Below are positions 34,615 through 45,677 of a stretch of DNA of 64,000 bases, piece after piece. The notes beneath the pieces were generated by a model, which saw only the letters and a program-made list of their open reading frames with translations, was not told the origin of the DNA and ran no database searches. The stretch lies in assembly GCA_900468065.1 (NCBI GenBank), contig UBTA01000068.1, positions 1 through 64,000 of the forward strand. Direction: 5' to 3'. The position numbers and the translations under genes were made by a program. Position 1 is the stretch's first letter; every line of letters starts with the position of its first letter. Source of the DNA: Hyphomicrobiales bacterium. GTDB taxonomy: Bacteria > Pseudomonadota > Alphaproteobacteria > Rhizobiales > Rhizobiaceae.

Positions 34615-36141
34615 ATGAAAATGGTCACGGCACTTTTACTCGGAACAGCGCTGACAGTCCTTCCTTCCAGCCTTTTTGCGCAGGAAAAGGGTGGCATCAT
34701 CAACGTTGCGACAATCGGTGAACCGCCAACACTTGACCCGATGTCGTCGACCGCCGACCTGGTCGGTATCGTTACGCAGCACATTTTCGAAACGCTCTAC
34801 ACATTCGACAAGAACTGGAAGGTCACCCCGCTTCTGGCCGAGAGCCTGCCGGAAATCAGCGCTGACGGCAAAATCTACACGATCAAGCTGCGCACCGGCA
34901 TCAAGTTTCATGACGATACCGACATGACATCCGAGGATGTCGTCGCCTCCTTACATCGCTGGGAAAAGATCGCTTCGCGCGGCAAGCAGGTGTCCGGCTT
35001 CATCACCTCCATCGAGGCCGTCGACCCTGCCACCGTCAAGATCACACTGACGCAGCCCTATGCGCCGCTGGCCTCTTTGCTCGCCTTCAACAATTCCGCC
35101 GCGATCATTCTCCCGTCAGAAAAGCAGCACGATGTGATGAAGGACTTCATCGGCACCGGTCCCTATATGCTGAAAGAGCGCAAGGCCGACCAGTATATCC
35201 AGCTGAGCCGTTTTGATGGCTACACGTCGCGCGATGGCGAAAGCGATGGTTACGGCGGCGCCCGCCACCAGTATCTCGACGAAATCCGGTTCGTACCGGT
35301 TCCGGATCCAAACACGCGCGTCGAAGCTGCGGTCTCGGGTCAGTATGATTATGTGGATTCCATCCCGGTGGAATCGTTCGACAAGATCAAGGCCGCCGCC
35401 GCAACGCAGCCGATAATGCTGAAGCCGTTCGGTTATCCGGTCTTTGTCTTCAATACGGCAGAAGGTCTCAGCAAGAACGTCGCCGTGCGCAAGGCCATCC
35501 GCCAGGCGCTCAGCATGGAAGATATGATGGCGGCTGCTTTCGGCAGCCCTGACTTCTTCTCGCTTGACGGCGCAATCTATCCGGAGGCCTATTCCTGGCA
35601 CACGGAAGCTGGCACCGACGGCGCCTACAACGTGGCAGACCCGCAAGGGGCGGCGGCTGCGCTGAAGGCTGCCGGTTACAATGGCGAGCCACTGCGCATT
35701 CTGACCAGCCGCCAGTATGAGTTCCACTACAAGATGGCTCAGGTCGCGGCCGAATATCTGAAGCTTGCCGGCTTTACCGTCGACATGCAGGTTGTCGATT
35801 GGGCGACGCTGACGCAGCGCCGGGCAGATCCGAAACTGTGGGACATCTACATTACGCACAGCCCCTTCCTGCCGGAACCGGCGCTGATCGGTTCGCTCTC
35901 GACCAGCTCACCGGGCTGGTGGGACACGCCAGCCCGCAAGGCGGCCGTGGATGCCTTTACGGCGGAAGTCGATCCCGACAAGCGCGTCGCCCTGTTCGCC
36001 GACGTCCAGAAAGCGATCTACGACGATGTCGCCTTCATGAAGATCGGCAACTTCAATGCGGTCGCCGCCAAGTCGACCAAGCTTGAAGGCGTTGATCCGG
36101 CTCCGTGGCCGTATTTCTGGAATGCATCGATCGCGAAATGA
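34615..36141 (+). CDS. ABC transporter substrate-binding protein, family 5 (DppA/OppA type)
   Basis: 508 residues. A Sec signal peptide (ALLLGTALTVLPSSLFA) is followed by the SBP_bac_5 fold, starting GGIINVATIGEPPTLDPM and including TPLLAESLPEISADGKIYTIKLR. Binds a peptide, sugar-acid or other organic ligand in the periplasm for the two following permeases. GGGAGCTCC lies before the ATG. The downstream genes (amidohydrolase, RidA, SelA/DgaE-like enzyme) suggest an N-substituted amino acid as ligand (inference). Confidence 0.9.
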   Translation: MKMVTALLLGTALTVLPSSLFAQEKGGIINVATIGEPPTLDPMSSTADLVGIVTQHIFETLYTFDKNWKVTPLLAESLPEISADGKIYTIKLRTGIKFHDDTDMTSEDVVASLHRWEKIASRGKQVSGFITSIEAVDPATVKITLTQPYAPLASLLAFNNSAAIILPSEKQHDVMKDFIGTGPYMLKERKADQYIQLSRFDGYTSRDGESDGYGGARHQYLDEIRFVPVPDPNTRVEAAVSGQYDYVDSIPVESFDKIKAAAATQPIMLKPFGYPVFVFNTAEGLSKNVAVRKAIRQALSMEDMMAAAFGSPDFFSLDGAIYPEAYSWHTEAGTDGAYNVADPQGAAAALKAAGYNGEPLRILTSRQYEFHYKMAQVAAEYLKLAGFTVDMQVVDWATLTQRRADPKLWDIYITHSPFLPEPALIGSLSTSSPGWWDTPARKAAVDAFTAEVDPDKRVALFADVQKAIYDDVAFMKIGNFNAVAAKSTKLEGVDPAPWPYFWNASIAK

Positions 36142-36157
36142 CCATTCGATAAGGGAA

Positions 36158-36183
36158 GACACCGGCTCGTCAGGGCCGGTGTC
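36158..36183 (+). terminator. Intra-operon hairpin behind the binding-protein gene
   Basis: GACACCGGC (36158-36166) and GCCGGTGTC (36175-36183) form a perfect 9-bp stem with an eight-base loop. Such hairpins commonly stabilise the binding-protein mRNA or attenuate read-through to the permeases. Confidence 0.6.
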
Positions 36184-36227
36184 CGTTCCGGACCGACAGG
36201 CTTCCGGGGCATAAGGATCAGGCTTTC

Positions 36228-37169
36228 ATGATACGGTACATTTTCCAGCGCCTCTTTGGCATGATCGTCGTGATGTTTCTTGTCGTCACGATCGTCTTCG
36301 TGATCGTGCGCGTCACGCCCGGTGACCCGGCTGCAGTCATGCTCGGGCCCGACGCCACCTCCCAGGATATCGCCGACCTGCGCACTCAGCTCGGCCTCGA
36401 CCGCTCACTCGGCATCCAATACTTCTACTATATGGGGCAGTTGCTCAGGGGGGATCTCGGCCAGTCGATCTTCCTCAATATGCCCGTGACATCGGCACTG
36501 CTCGACCGCGCCGAACCGACGTTTTTCCTGACGCTGTTCTCGCTGCTGATCGCCAGCGCCATCGCCCTGCCGATCGGCATCTATGCGGCCTATCGCCGTG
36601 GCTCGATTTTCGATCAGGCGGCGACCGCGCTGGCCATGCTGGCCGCCAGCATCCCGAGCTTCTGGCTCGGCTTGATCATGATGCAGGTGTTTGCCGTCCG
36701 TTTCGATCTGTTTCCGGTGTCCGGTTATGGCGGGCCGGGATCGACGTTTACAGAGCGAATGTATCATCTGACGCTCCCCTCTTTTGCGCTCGGGATCGTC
36801 TCCTCGGCATTGGTCCTGAGATTTACACGCGCCTCTATGCTCGATGTGCTCGGCGATGATTATATCCGCACCGCTCGGGCCAAGGGCCTGATCGAGCGCC
36901 GCGTCATCCTCAAGCACGCCCTGAAGAATGCGCTGATCCCCATCCTCACCGTCATCGGCCTAACGGCAGCGGTTCTTGTCTCTGGAGCGGTGGTGACGGA
37001 GACCGTGTTCGGTCTGCCGGGCATTGGCAACCTGGTGGTTTCTGCCGTGCTCCGGCGCGATTATCCGGTCATTCAGGGTGCGCTGCTGGTCATCGCTGCG
37101 CTCTACGTCCTGATCAATTTTGCCATCGACATGCTCTATCTGCTGGTCGATCCGAGGGTGCGTTACTGA
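36228..37169 (+). CDS. ABC transporter permease (DppB/OppB type)
   Basis: 313 residues, six membrane helices. Family signs are MIRYIFQRLFGMIVVMFLVV at the start, the VRVTPGDPAAVMLG loop and the EAA region ARAKGLIERRVILKHALKNALIPILTV (about 218-245). Its stop overlaps the next start (TGATG-type junction at 37169), so both permeases are co-translated. Confidence 0.92.
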   Translation: MIRYIFQRLFGMIVVMFLVVTIVFVIVRVTPGDPAAVMLGPDATSQDIADLRTQLGLDRSLGIQYFYYMGQLLRGDLGQSIFLNMPVTSALLDRAEPTFFLTLFSLLIASAIALPIGIYAAYRRGSIFDQAATALAMLAASIPSFWLGLIMMQVFAVRFDLFPVSGYGGPGSTFTERMYHLTLPSFALGIVSSALVLRFTRASMLDVLGDDYIRTARAKGLIERRVILKHALKNALIPILTVIGLTAAVLVSGAVVTETVFGLPGIGNLVVSAVLRRDYPVIQGALLVIAALYVLINFAIDMLYLLVDPRVRY

Positions 37170-38038
37170 TGACAGCAATCGTCTCCAAACCGGCGCTCAG
37201 CGAGCGCAGCAAGTTCATCCGGCGGCTGTTGAAGCGCAAGACGGTGGCATTCGGACTGATCGTCCTGACGATCTTCGTGCTTCTGGCTATCTTTGCGCCG
37301 TTGATCGCACCCTATTCGCCGTCGAAACTGTCGATCATCAATCGGCTGAAACCACCAAGCGGTACCTTCATCTTCGGCACGGATGAATTCGGCCGCGATG
37401 TGTTTTCGCGAACGATCTATTCGGCACGGCTGTCCTTGTTGGTCGGCGCTGCCGTTGTGACGCTATCTGCCGTGATCGGTGTGACGCTCGGGCTGATCGC
37501 CGGGTTCTTCAAGCAGTTCGATGCGCCGATTGCCCGGCTGATCGATGCGATGATGGCCTTTCCGGACATTCTGCTCGCGATCGCTCTGGTCGCAGCTCTT
37601 GGGCCGTCGCTGACAACCGTCATCATCGCGCTCAGCATCGTTTATGCGCCCCGCCTGGCCCGTATCGTCCGCGCTTCCACGCTGGTGATCCGCGAGCTTC
37701 CTTATATCGAGGCGTCGCGGGCGCTGGGCATTTCGACCCGGCATATCATGACCCGGCATGTGCTTCGCAACCTTTTATCGCCCATCCTTGTGCAGGGCAC
37801 GTTCCTGTTTGCCAGCGCCATGCTGGCGGAAGCGGGCCTCTCCTTCCTCGGACTTGGCGTCAGCCCGGAAATCCCCACCTGGGGCACGATGATTTCCGCC
37901 GGGCGGCAGTACATCGGCCAGGCCGACTGGATGACGCTGTTTCCGGGCTTTGCCATTATTCTCTCCGTGCTGTCGCTACAAATGGTTGGCGACGGACTGC
38001 GCGATCTTCTCGATCCAAGACTTCGAAAGGACTTATGA
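37169..38038 (+). CDS. ABC transporter permease (DppC/OppC type)
   Basis: 289 residues. An N-terminal cytoplasmic segment, the GTDEFGRDVFSRTIYSARLSL signature at about 70-90 and the EAA loop EASRALGISTRHIMTRHVLRN identify the DppC family. Forms the channel with the preceding permease. The amidohydrolase gene starts three bases after its stop. Confidence 0.92.
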   Translation: MTAIVSKPALSERSKFIRRLLKRKTVAFGLIVLTIFVLLAIFAPLIAPYSPSKLSIINRLKPPSGTFIFGTDEFGRDVFSRTIYSARLSLLVGAAVVTLSAVIGVTLGLIAGFFKQFDAPIARLIDAMMAFPDILLAIALVAALGPSLTTVIIALSIVYAPRLARIVRASTLVIRELPYIEASRALGISTRHIMTRHVLRNLLSPILVQGTFLFASAMLAEAGLSFLGLGVSPEIPTWGTMISAGRQYIGQADWMTLFPGFAIILSVLSLQMVGDGLRDLLDPRLRKDL

Positions 38039-38041
38039 ATC

Positions 38042-39253
38042 ATGTCTTCCGGATATGAGGCGAACGGCCCCGTGCTTCTCGCCAACGTCAAACCCATGGC
38101 TTTCGGTGCCGGTGCACCCAACGCGCCGATCGATATCCTCATCAACGCGGATGGCCGCATCGCCGAAGTCGGTGCGTCGCTTGCGGTATCCGCTGATGTC
38201 CAGCGTATTGACGGCAAGGGGGCGTGGATCTCGCCCGGCTGGATCGACCTGCATGTCCATATCTGGCACGGTGGCACGGACATCTCGCTGCGGCCCTCCG
38301 AATGCGGCGCCGAGCGTGGCGTCACGACACTGGTGGATGCCGGCTCTGCCGGTGAGGCCAATTTCCATGGCTTCCGCGAGTATATCATCGAGCCGTCGCG
38401 CGAACGTATCAAGGCGTTCATCAATCTCGGTTCCATCGGTCTTGTCGCCTGCAACCGCGTTGCAGAACTCAGAAGCATCCAGGATATCAATCTTGACCGC
38501 ATTCTGGAGGTCTATGCCGAAAACAGCGAACATATCGTCGGCATCAAGGTGCGGGCAAGCCATGTCATCACCGGTTCCTGGGGCGTAACGCCGGTCAAGC
38601 TTGGCAAGAAGATCGCCAAGATCCTCAAGATCCCGATGATGGTACATGTCGGCGAACCGCCGGCGCTCTACGACGAGGTGCTGGAAATCCTCGGTCCCGG
38701 CGATATCGTCACCCATTGCTTCAACGGCAAGGCCGGTTCGAGCATCATGGAAGACGAGGACCTGTTCGATCTGGCCGAGCGGTGTGCCGGCGAGGGTATC
38801 CGGCTGGATATCGGCCATGGTGGTGCGTCCTTCTCGTTCAAGGTTGCGGAAGCGGCGATCAACCGGGGCCTCCTGCCCTTCTCGATCTCGACCGACCTGC
38901 ATAACCACTCGATGAATTTTCCGGTCTGGGACTTGGCCACGACCATGTCGAAACTGCTTGTGGTCGGCATGCCGTTCGAGAAGGTGGTGGAAGCCGTCAC
39001 CCAGGCGCCCGCATCCGTCATCAAGCTTTCGATGGACAATCGCCTCGCTGTCGGCGAACGGGCTGATTTCACCATCTTCGATCTTGTTGATTCCGACATC
39101 GAGGCAACAGATTCCAACGGCGACGTCTCGGTGCTCACGCGTATTTTCGAGCCGCGCTATGCCGTCATCGGTGCCGAGGCGATTTCCGCCAGCCGCTACA
39201 TTCCCCGCGCCCGCAAGCTGGTGCGCCACAGCCATGGCTATTCCTACCGGTAG
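38042..39253 (+). CDS. Amidohydrolase/deacetylase-family metallohydrolase (EF_0837-like)
   Basis: 403 residues of the amidohydrolase superfamily TIM barrel. Metal ligands seen: HxH in GWIDLHVHIWHG (about 75), a probable carboxylated Lys in IVGIKVRASH (about 170), His in MMVHVGEPP and THCFNGKAG, and Asp in ISTDLHNHSMN (about 285). Homologs are paired with SelA/DgaE-like PLP enzymes, as here, and are thought to remove an acyl group from an amino acid or amino-sugar acid. It acts in the cytoplasm after import by the preceding transporter. Confidence 0.85.
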   Translation: MSSGYEANGPVLLANVKPMAFGAGAPNAPIDILINADGRIAEVGASLAVSADVQRIDGKGAWISPGWIDLHVHIWHGGTDISLRPSECGAERGVTTLVDAGSAGEANFHGFREYIIEPSRERIKAFINLGSIGLVACNRVAELRSIQDINLDRILEVYAENSEHIVGIKVRASHVITGSWGVTPVKLGKKIAKILKIPMMVHVGEPPALYDEVLEILGPGDIVTHCFNGKAGSSIMEDEDLFDLAERCAGEGIRLDIGHGGASFSFKVAEAAINRGLLPFSISTDLHNHSMNFPVWDLATTMSKLLVVGMPFEKVVEAVTQAPASVIKLSMDNRLAVGERADFTIFDLVDSDIEATDSNGDVSVLTRIFEPRYAVIGAEAISASRYIPRARKLVRHSHGYSYR

Positions 39254-39295
39254 CCGTGCCGTTTCTTAACGTCTTTGCAGGACACAGGAGTTCGT

Positions 39296-39793
39296 GTGAA
39301 CAGTTCCACAGCAACCGCCGACAGGACAGGCTCGCCCGCCGAGCGGCTGGCCTCGCTCGGCCTCACGTTGCCGCCGCCGCCGCCGCCGATCGCCAATTTT
39401 GTCACGCATGTACGCGAAGGCAATCTGATCTATCTCTCGGGCCAAGGGCCGCGCGAGGCCGACGGCTTCATGCACACCGGCAAAGTGGGCAATGGCGGCG
39501 TCAACGTTGCCGATGCCTATGGCCATGCAAGGCTGACCGGCATCAATCTGCTGGCGGTGCTGCAGGACGCGCTGGGAGACCTCGCGCGGGTTCGGCGTGT
39601 GGTCAAGCTGCTCGGCATGGTCAATGCGGAACCCGATTTCGAGGATCATCCAAGCGTGATCAATGGTTGCTCCGACCTCTTCATCGAGGTCTTTGCAGAT
39701 GCCGGGCACCATGCGCGCTCGGCCGTCGGCTTCGGGTCGTTGCCGGGCAACATCACCGTCGAGATCGAAGCGATCATCGCCCTTCACGGCTAA
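39296..39793 (+). CDS. RidA-family enamine/imine deaminase-like protein
   Basis: About 165 residues of the YjgF/YER057c/UK114 (RidA) family, longer N-terminal type (PAERLASLGLTLPPPPPPIANF). The conserved end, SDLFIEVFADAGHHARSAVG, contains the Arg that binds the substrate carboxylate. RidA proteins hydrolyse reactive 2-aminoacrylate-type imines produced by PLP lyases. I chose GTG at 39296, preceded by ACAGGAG. Its position between the amidohydrolase and a SelA/DgaE-like lyase fits clean-up of the lyase product. Confidence 0.85.
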   Translation: MNSSTATADRTGSPAERLASLGLTLPPPPPPIANFVTHVREGNLIYLSGQGPREADGFMHTGKVGNGGVNVADAYGHARLTGINLLAVLQDALGDLARVRRVVKLLGMVNAEPDFEDHPSVINGCSDLFIEVFADAGHHARSAVGFGSLPGNITVEIEAIIALHG

Positions 39794-39809
39794 GGAGCAA
39801 CCTGGCATG

Positions 39810-40625
39810 TCAATGGCTGCGCCAGCCCATCAAGGTTTCGATCCGTTCCGCCGAAGCGCGGACATGGGACGTGTAATGCGTCTCGTCGGAGAAAGCCTTC
39901 TGCTCGGGCAGGACGATCGAGATCGTGGCGACGCACTGGCCGTCGCGGTCGCAGATCGGCGAGGCGATGCAGGCGACGGCATAGTCGGATTCGCCCGCCT
40001 GAATGGAAAGCCGGGCGTGCATGGCATCCGCCGCCGCGGCCGCCAAGGTTGCCGGATCCACATCGGCGCGGCCGGTGGGCGAAGAGCGGGCACAGCGCTT
40101 GAAAAGCTCGATGCGCTCATCATCGGGCAGGTGGCCGACCAAAAGGCGGCCAGATGCGGTCCAGTTCAGTGGCACCCGGGTGCCCACCCGGGACGTGACT
40201 TGAAAATGACTTGGCCCCGCAGCCATCGCCAGCACCAGCATATGATCGCCGTCGCGGCCGCAGACCTGTACGGTTTCACCTGCCTCACGGCAAAGATCGT
40301 GCATCTCATGGGTGGCGACACTCATGAAATCGAGCGAACGGGCATAGGCGAGGCCATAGTGGTAAAGCCGGGCGCCGAGCCAGACCAAGCTGTCGGCATC
40401 CCGCGTCAGAAGGTTCTTTTCCACGAGATCGTCGATGATCACGTAGACAGTGGACAGTGGTGCCCCGATCGCCTTGGCGATGGCGTAGGCGCCGCACGGC
40501 GTGCCGGTCTCATAGAGATAATCAAGCACCTGCAGGGCGCGATCGATACCGCTGACACGCGAGCGCTTTTCGCCTTTGGTATTGTCCAGGACGGCGGTGG
40601 AAACGGGCTGGGTTTTGGTATCCAA
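39810..40625 (-). CDS. IclR-family transcriptional regulator
   Basis: 271 residues. N-terminal winged HTH (GIDRALQVLDYLYETGTPCGAYAIAKAIGAPLSTVYVIIDDLVEK) and C-terminal IclR effector domain (about 100-265). It is encoded against the flanking catabolic genes, between ridA and the SelA/DgaE-like gene, and is probably the local regulator. The intergenic region to the next gene holds a decamer also found before the binding-protein gene. Confidence 0.88.
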   Translation of the reverse strand: MDTKTQPVSTAVLDNTKGEKRSRVSGIDRALQVLDYLYETGTPCGAYAIAKAIGAPLSTVYVIIDDLVEKNLLTRDADSLVWLGARLYHYGLAYARSLDFMSVATHEMHDLCREAGETVQVCGRDGDHMLVLAMAAGPSHFQVTSRVGTRVPLNWTASGRLLVGHLPDDERIELFKRCARSSPTGRADVDPATLAAAAADAMHARLSIQAGESDYAVACIASPICDRDGQCVATISIVLPEQKAFSDETHYTSHVRASAERIETLMGWRSH

Positions 40626-40661
40626 GACAAAAGCTCACATTGCGATTTTGTCTGGTTATTA

Positions 40662-40671
40662 CATTATTATG
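40662..40671. promoter_or_regulatory. Candidate IclR site shared with the importer promoter
   Basis: CATTATTATG in the iclR/PLP-enzyme intergenic region is the exact reverse complement of 34585-34594. Ten bases shared in two promoters of one catabolic locus is suggestive but not proof. Confidence 0.3.
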
Positions 40672-40737
40672 GCATAGCTGTCGACTGCCAGAAGACGATG
40701 TCTTCGAATTGTGACAGCTGAATTTTTGGAGAAGACA

Positions 40738-41937
40738 ATGCCCACTGAAGACATCCGCACATCGCTTGGCCTGCGTCCGGTCATCAACGTTTCCGGCACG
40801 ATGACCAGCCTTGGTGCCTCCATCGTGGTGCCGGAAGCCATCGCGGCGATGACAGCGATCCTACCGCAATTCGTCGAGATGAACGATCTGCAGCGCAAGG
40901 CAAGCGCCGTCATCGCGCGGCTGACCGGTGGCGAGGCTGGCTTCGTGACGGCGTCGTGCTCGGCGGGCATCAGTCTGGCTGTTGCAGGGACAATCACCGG
41001 CAATGATCTTTTGGCAATCGAAAAGCTACCGGATGTCATCACCCAAAAGACAGAGATTCTGGTGCAGATGGGCCATGTTGTCAGCTATGGCGCACCCGTC
41101 GATCAAGCCGTCCGGCTGGCTGGCGGCAAAACGGTGATGATCGGTCAGGCAACCTCATGCCACCGCTATCACATGGACAATGCGATCACCGAAAAGACGG
41201 CGGCGGCGCTCTACGTGATCTCGCATCACGTGGTCGATTACGGCCTGCTGAACCTCAAGGAATTCGCTGACATTGCCCATGCCAAGGGCGTGCCCGTCAT
41301 CGTCGATGCCGCATCGGAATATGACCTGCGTATCTTTCTCGAACAGGGTGCTGATATCGTGCTCTATTCGGGCCACAAGTTCCTTGGCGGTCCGACCTCC
41401 GGCATCGTGGCGGGAAAGAAAGAACTGGTTCGCAACGCCTTTCTCCAGAACATGGGGATCGGCCGGGGCATGAAGGTTGGCAAGGAAAGTGTCTTCGGCG
41501 TCATGGCGGCCCTCGAAGCCTGGGAAAGGCGTGATCACGAGGGCATCCGCGCCCGCGAAACAAGCTATCTGCATCTGTGGCGCGACACGCTGGAGGGACG
41601 CCCCGGTGTTCAGGCGCTGATCGAGCCTGATCCGACCAGCAACCCGCTTGACCGTATGCGCGTGATCATCTCGGCGCCAGAGGCTCATATTACCGCCTGG
41701 GATCTTGCCGATGCGCTGGCGCGCGGCACGCCGCCGATCATCGTGCGCGATCATGAAGTCGAGCACCGCTATTTCTATCTCGACCCCTGCAACCTGCACC
41801 CTGGCCAGGAGACGATCGTTGCCAACCGTCTTGCCGAAGAACTCGACAAGGCGCGAGCTTCGAACGAGATCATCGCCACGCCGCTGGAAAACCGCAGCAA
41901 ACACCGTTTTGACGGCGCTCTGCGCTGGCCGGATTGA
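40738..41937 (+). CDS. SelA/DgaE-like PLP enzyme (aminotransferase class V fold; D-glucosaminate-6-phosphate ammonia-lyase family)
   Basis: About 399 residues. Type I PLP fold with [16 protein letters not shown] at the start, typical of this family, the cofactor Asp region [12 protein letters not shown] (about 200) and the PLP lysine in [15 protein letters not shown] (about 222). Relatives include selenocysteine synthase SelA and DgaE, a 2-amino sugar-acid lyase. I chose the ATG at 40738, which has TTGGAGAAG upstream. With the amidohydrolase and RidA, it should eliminate ammonia from the deacylated substrate (inference). Confidence 0.82.
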   Translation: MPTEDIRTSLGLRPVINVSGTMTSLGASIVVPEAIAAMTAILPQFVEMNDLQRKASAVIARLTGGEAGFVTASCSAGISLAVAGTITGNDLLAIEKLPDVITQKTEILVQMGHVVSYGAPVDQAVRLAGGKTVMIGQATSCHRYHMDNAITEKTAAALYVISHHVVDYGLLNLKEFADIAHAKGVPVIVDAASEYDLRIFLEQGADIVLYSGHKFLGGPTSGIVAGKKELVRNAFLQNMGIGRGMKVGKESVFGVMAALEAWERRDHEGIRARETSYLHLWRDTLEGRPGVQALIEPDPTSNPLDRMRVIISAPEAHITAWDLADALARGTPPIIVRDHEVEHRYFYLDPCNLHPGQETIVANRLAEELDKARASNEIIATPLENRSKHRFDGALRWPD

Positions 41938-41977
41938 TCCGGTCGCTCTCGCTTTGAAAACGAAAAAGGATCCCGCC

Positions 41978-43816
<1,839 letters not shown>

Positions 43817-43833
43817 TTTTCTCAAACGACATG

Positions 43834-43874
43834 ATGATGGCCGGGGGAGTGATCGGACACCCCATGGCCATCAT
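43834..43874. terminator. Bidirectional hairpin between convergent operons
   Basis: ATGATGGCC (43834-43842) pairs with GGCCATCAT (43866-43874), with an inner GGGG/CCCC stem. It lies between the convergent stops at 43816 and 43906 and could end both transcripts. Confidence 0.6.
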
Positions 43875-43905
43875 TGATGTCATCGATCGCGTCCCGGCCG
43901 GGTGT

Positions 43906-45636
43906 TCATGCCTCGAAGCGAGCGATCTCGCTACCGGCCTGCAGATAGCTGCCGGCTTCAGTCTTGATCCGGATCGTACCGGCGCGGCGCGCCGTCACCT
44001 GGGTTTCCATCTTCATCGCTTCCATGACTGCGATCAGTTCGCCCGCCGCCACCTCTGCGCCGTCTTTCACCTTGAAGGCCTGCAAGGTGCCGGAGATCGG
44101 GGCCGTGACACTCAGCACGTCCTCCACTGCGGCGGCAGTGGCCGTGCCGGCACCCGCGTTCGACAGTCCGCCGAGACCAGCGAGCAGAGAGGCGGGAATG
44201 GCGAGTTCGTGGCGCTTGCCGTCGATCTCGACATGGGTGCGGATCAGCGATGTGTCCGCTAGCGGGGCAGGGCGGGCTTCCGCTTCAAGCCGGCTGGCAA
44301 AATCGGTCTCGATCCAGCGCGTATGGACCTTGAAGCCATTTTCGCCGGTGAAATCGTCTGTTTCGATTGCGGCGCGATGGAACGGCAGAACCGTGGCGAT
44401 ACCTTCGATCCTGAATTCCTTCAGGGCACGCCGCGCCCGCTTCAACGCTTCCTCGCGCGTGGCACCCGTGACGATCAGCTTGGCCATCAGCGAATCGAAC
44501 GTGCCGGGTATCGTCGAGCCGGAAACGACGCCGCTGTCGAGGCGGATGCCAGGGCCTGAAGGTGCCTCGAATACGGTGATCGTGCCGGGTGTTGGCAGGA
44601 AGCCACGGCCTGGATCCTCGGCATTGATACGGAATTCGATTGAGTGGCCCCTGGGTACCGGCGTTTCGGTGACGCGCAGCGGCAGGCCGTCGGCGATACG
44701 GAACTGTTCGATAACGAGGTCGATACCTGTCGTTTCCTCGGTCACCGGATGCTCGACCTGCAGGCGTGTGTTGACTTCGAGGAAGGATATCGTGCCATCG
44801 ACGCCCAGCAGGAACTCGACCGTGCCGGCACCTGAATAGCCGGCGGCGGCGCAGATTCTTTTCGCGGCGTCATGGATCGACTGGCGCTGGGCGTCACTGA
44901 GGAAGGGGGCGGGAGCCTCTTCGACGAGCTTCTGGTTGCGCCGCTGCAGTGAACAGTCGCGCGTGCCAAGCACCAGGACGTTGCCATGCTTGTCGGCGAT
45001 GACCTGCGCTTCGATATGGCGCGGACGGTCGAGAAAGCGCTCAAGAAAGCATTCGCCACGGCCGAAGGCGGCCTTGGCCTCGCGCACGGCCGATTCGTAG
45101 AGCTCGGCGATCTCTTCCATTTTCCAGGCGACCTTCAGTCCCCGGCCGCCGCCGCCATGGGCAGCCTTGATCGCGACGGGCAGGCCGAATTTTTCAGCAA
45201 AGGCGATGACTTCCGCAGCCGTCTCGACCGGACCGTCGCTGCCAGCAACCAGCGGTGCACCGACGCTTGTGGCGATCCTGCGGGCCTCGACCTTATCGCC
45301 GAGCGCTTCGATGACGTGTGGATCGGGGCCGATCCAGACCAGGCCGGCATCGATCACGGCGCGGGCAAATTCCGCCCGCTCGGAGAGGAAGCCATAGCCG
45401 GGATGAACGGCATCCGCACCGGAGCGCTTGGCGATGCCGATCAGCTTCTCGATGTCGAGATAGGTTTCTGCCGGTTGGGCGCCGGAAAGGCCATACGCTT
45501 CGTCGGCGAGCTTGACGAACAGGGCGTCCATATCCGGATCGGCGTAGACAGCAACGGATTGCAGGCCGTGGTCGCGGCAGGCGCGGATGATACGCACGGC
45601 GATTTCGCCGCGATTGGCGATCAGGACTTTTTGCAT
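43906..45636 (-). CDS. Biotin carboxylase fused to biotin carboxyl carrier domain
   Basis: About 576 residues. Biotin carboxylase N-domain ([20 protein letters not shown]), ATP-grasp ([14 protein letters not shown] glycine loop; [15 protein letters not shown] catalytic region at about 285) and C-domain, then a BCCP domain with the biotinyl Lys in VMEAMKMET (about 541). It carboxylates its own biotin with ATP and bicarbonate. I chose the ATG at 45636 with GAGGAG upstream. No conventional acyl-CoA carboxyltransferase is adjacent; instead it follows the PxpB-PxpC gene, whose domains are homologous to the urea carboxylase carboxyltransferase. This suggests a lactam or amide carboxylase (inference). 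Confidence 0.87.
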   Translation of the reverse strand: MQKVLIANRGEIAVRIIRACRDHGLQSVAVYADPDMDALFVKLADEAYGLSGAQPAETYLDIEKLIGIAKRSGADAVHPGYGFLSERAEFARAVIDAGLVWIGPDPHVIEALGDKVEARRIATSVGAPLVAGSDGPVETAAEVIAFAEKFGLPVAIKAAHGGGGRGLKVAWKMEEIAELYESAVREAKAAFGRGECFLERFLDRPRHIEAQVIADKHGNVLVLGTRDCSLQRRNQKLVEEAPAPFLSDAQRQSIHDAAKRICAAAGYSGAGTVEFLLGVDGTISFLEVNTRLQVEHPVTEETTGIDLVIEQFRIADGLPLRVTETPVPRGHSIEFRINAEDPGRGFLPTPGTITVFEAPSGPGIRLDSGVVSGSTIPGTFDSLMAKLIVTGATREEALKRARRALKEFRIEGIATVLPFHRAAIETDDFTGENGFKVHTRWIETDFASRLEAEARPAPLADTSLIRTHVEIDGKRHELAIPASLLAGLGGLSNAGAGTATAAAVEDVLSVTAPISGTLQAFKVKDGAEVAAGELIAVMEAMKMETQVTARRAGTIRIKTEAGSYLQAGSEIARFEA

Positions 45637-45677
45637 AAATGTCTCCTCATTGTTTTCATCGGCCAACGTCTGCGATG

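Noticed and set aside
38033..39235. 400-codon open frame on the minus strand
   Set aside because: Lies opposite the amidohydrolase, which has all metal ligands; no motifs in the antisense product.
39374..39386. GCC trinucleotide run as a repeat feature
   Set aside because: It is the coding sequence of the Pro-rich linker in the RidA gene and not a separate repeat.
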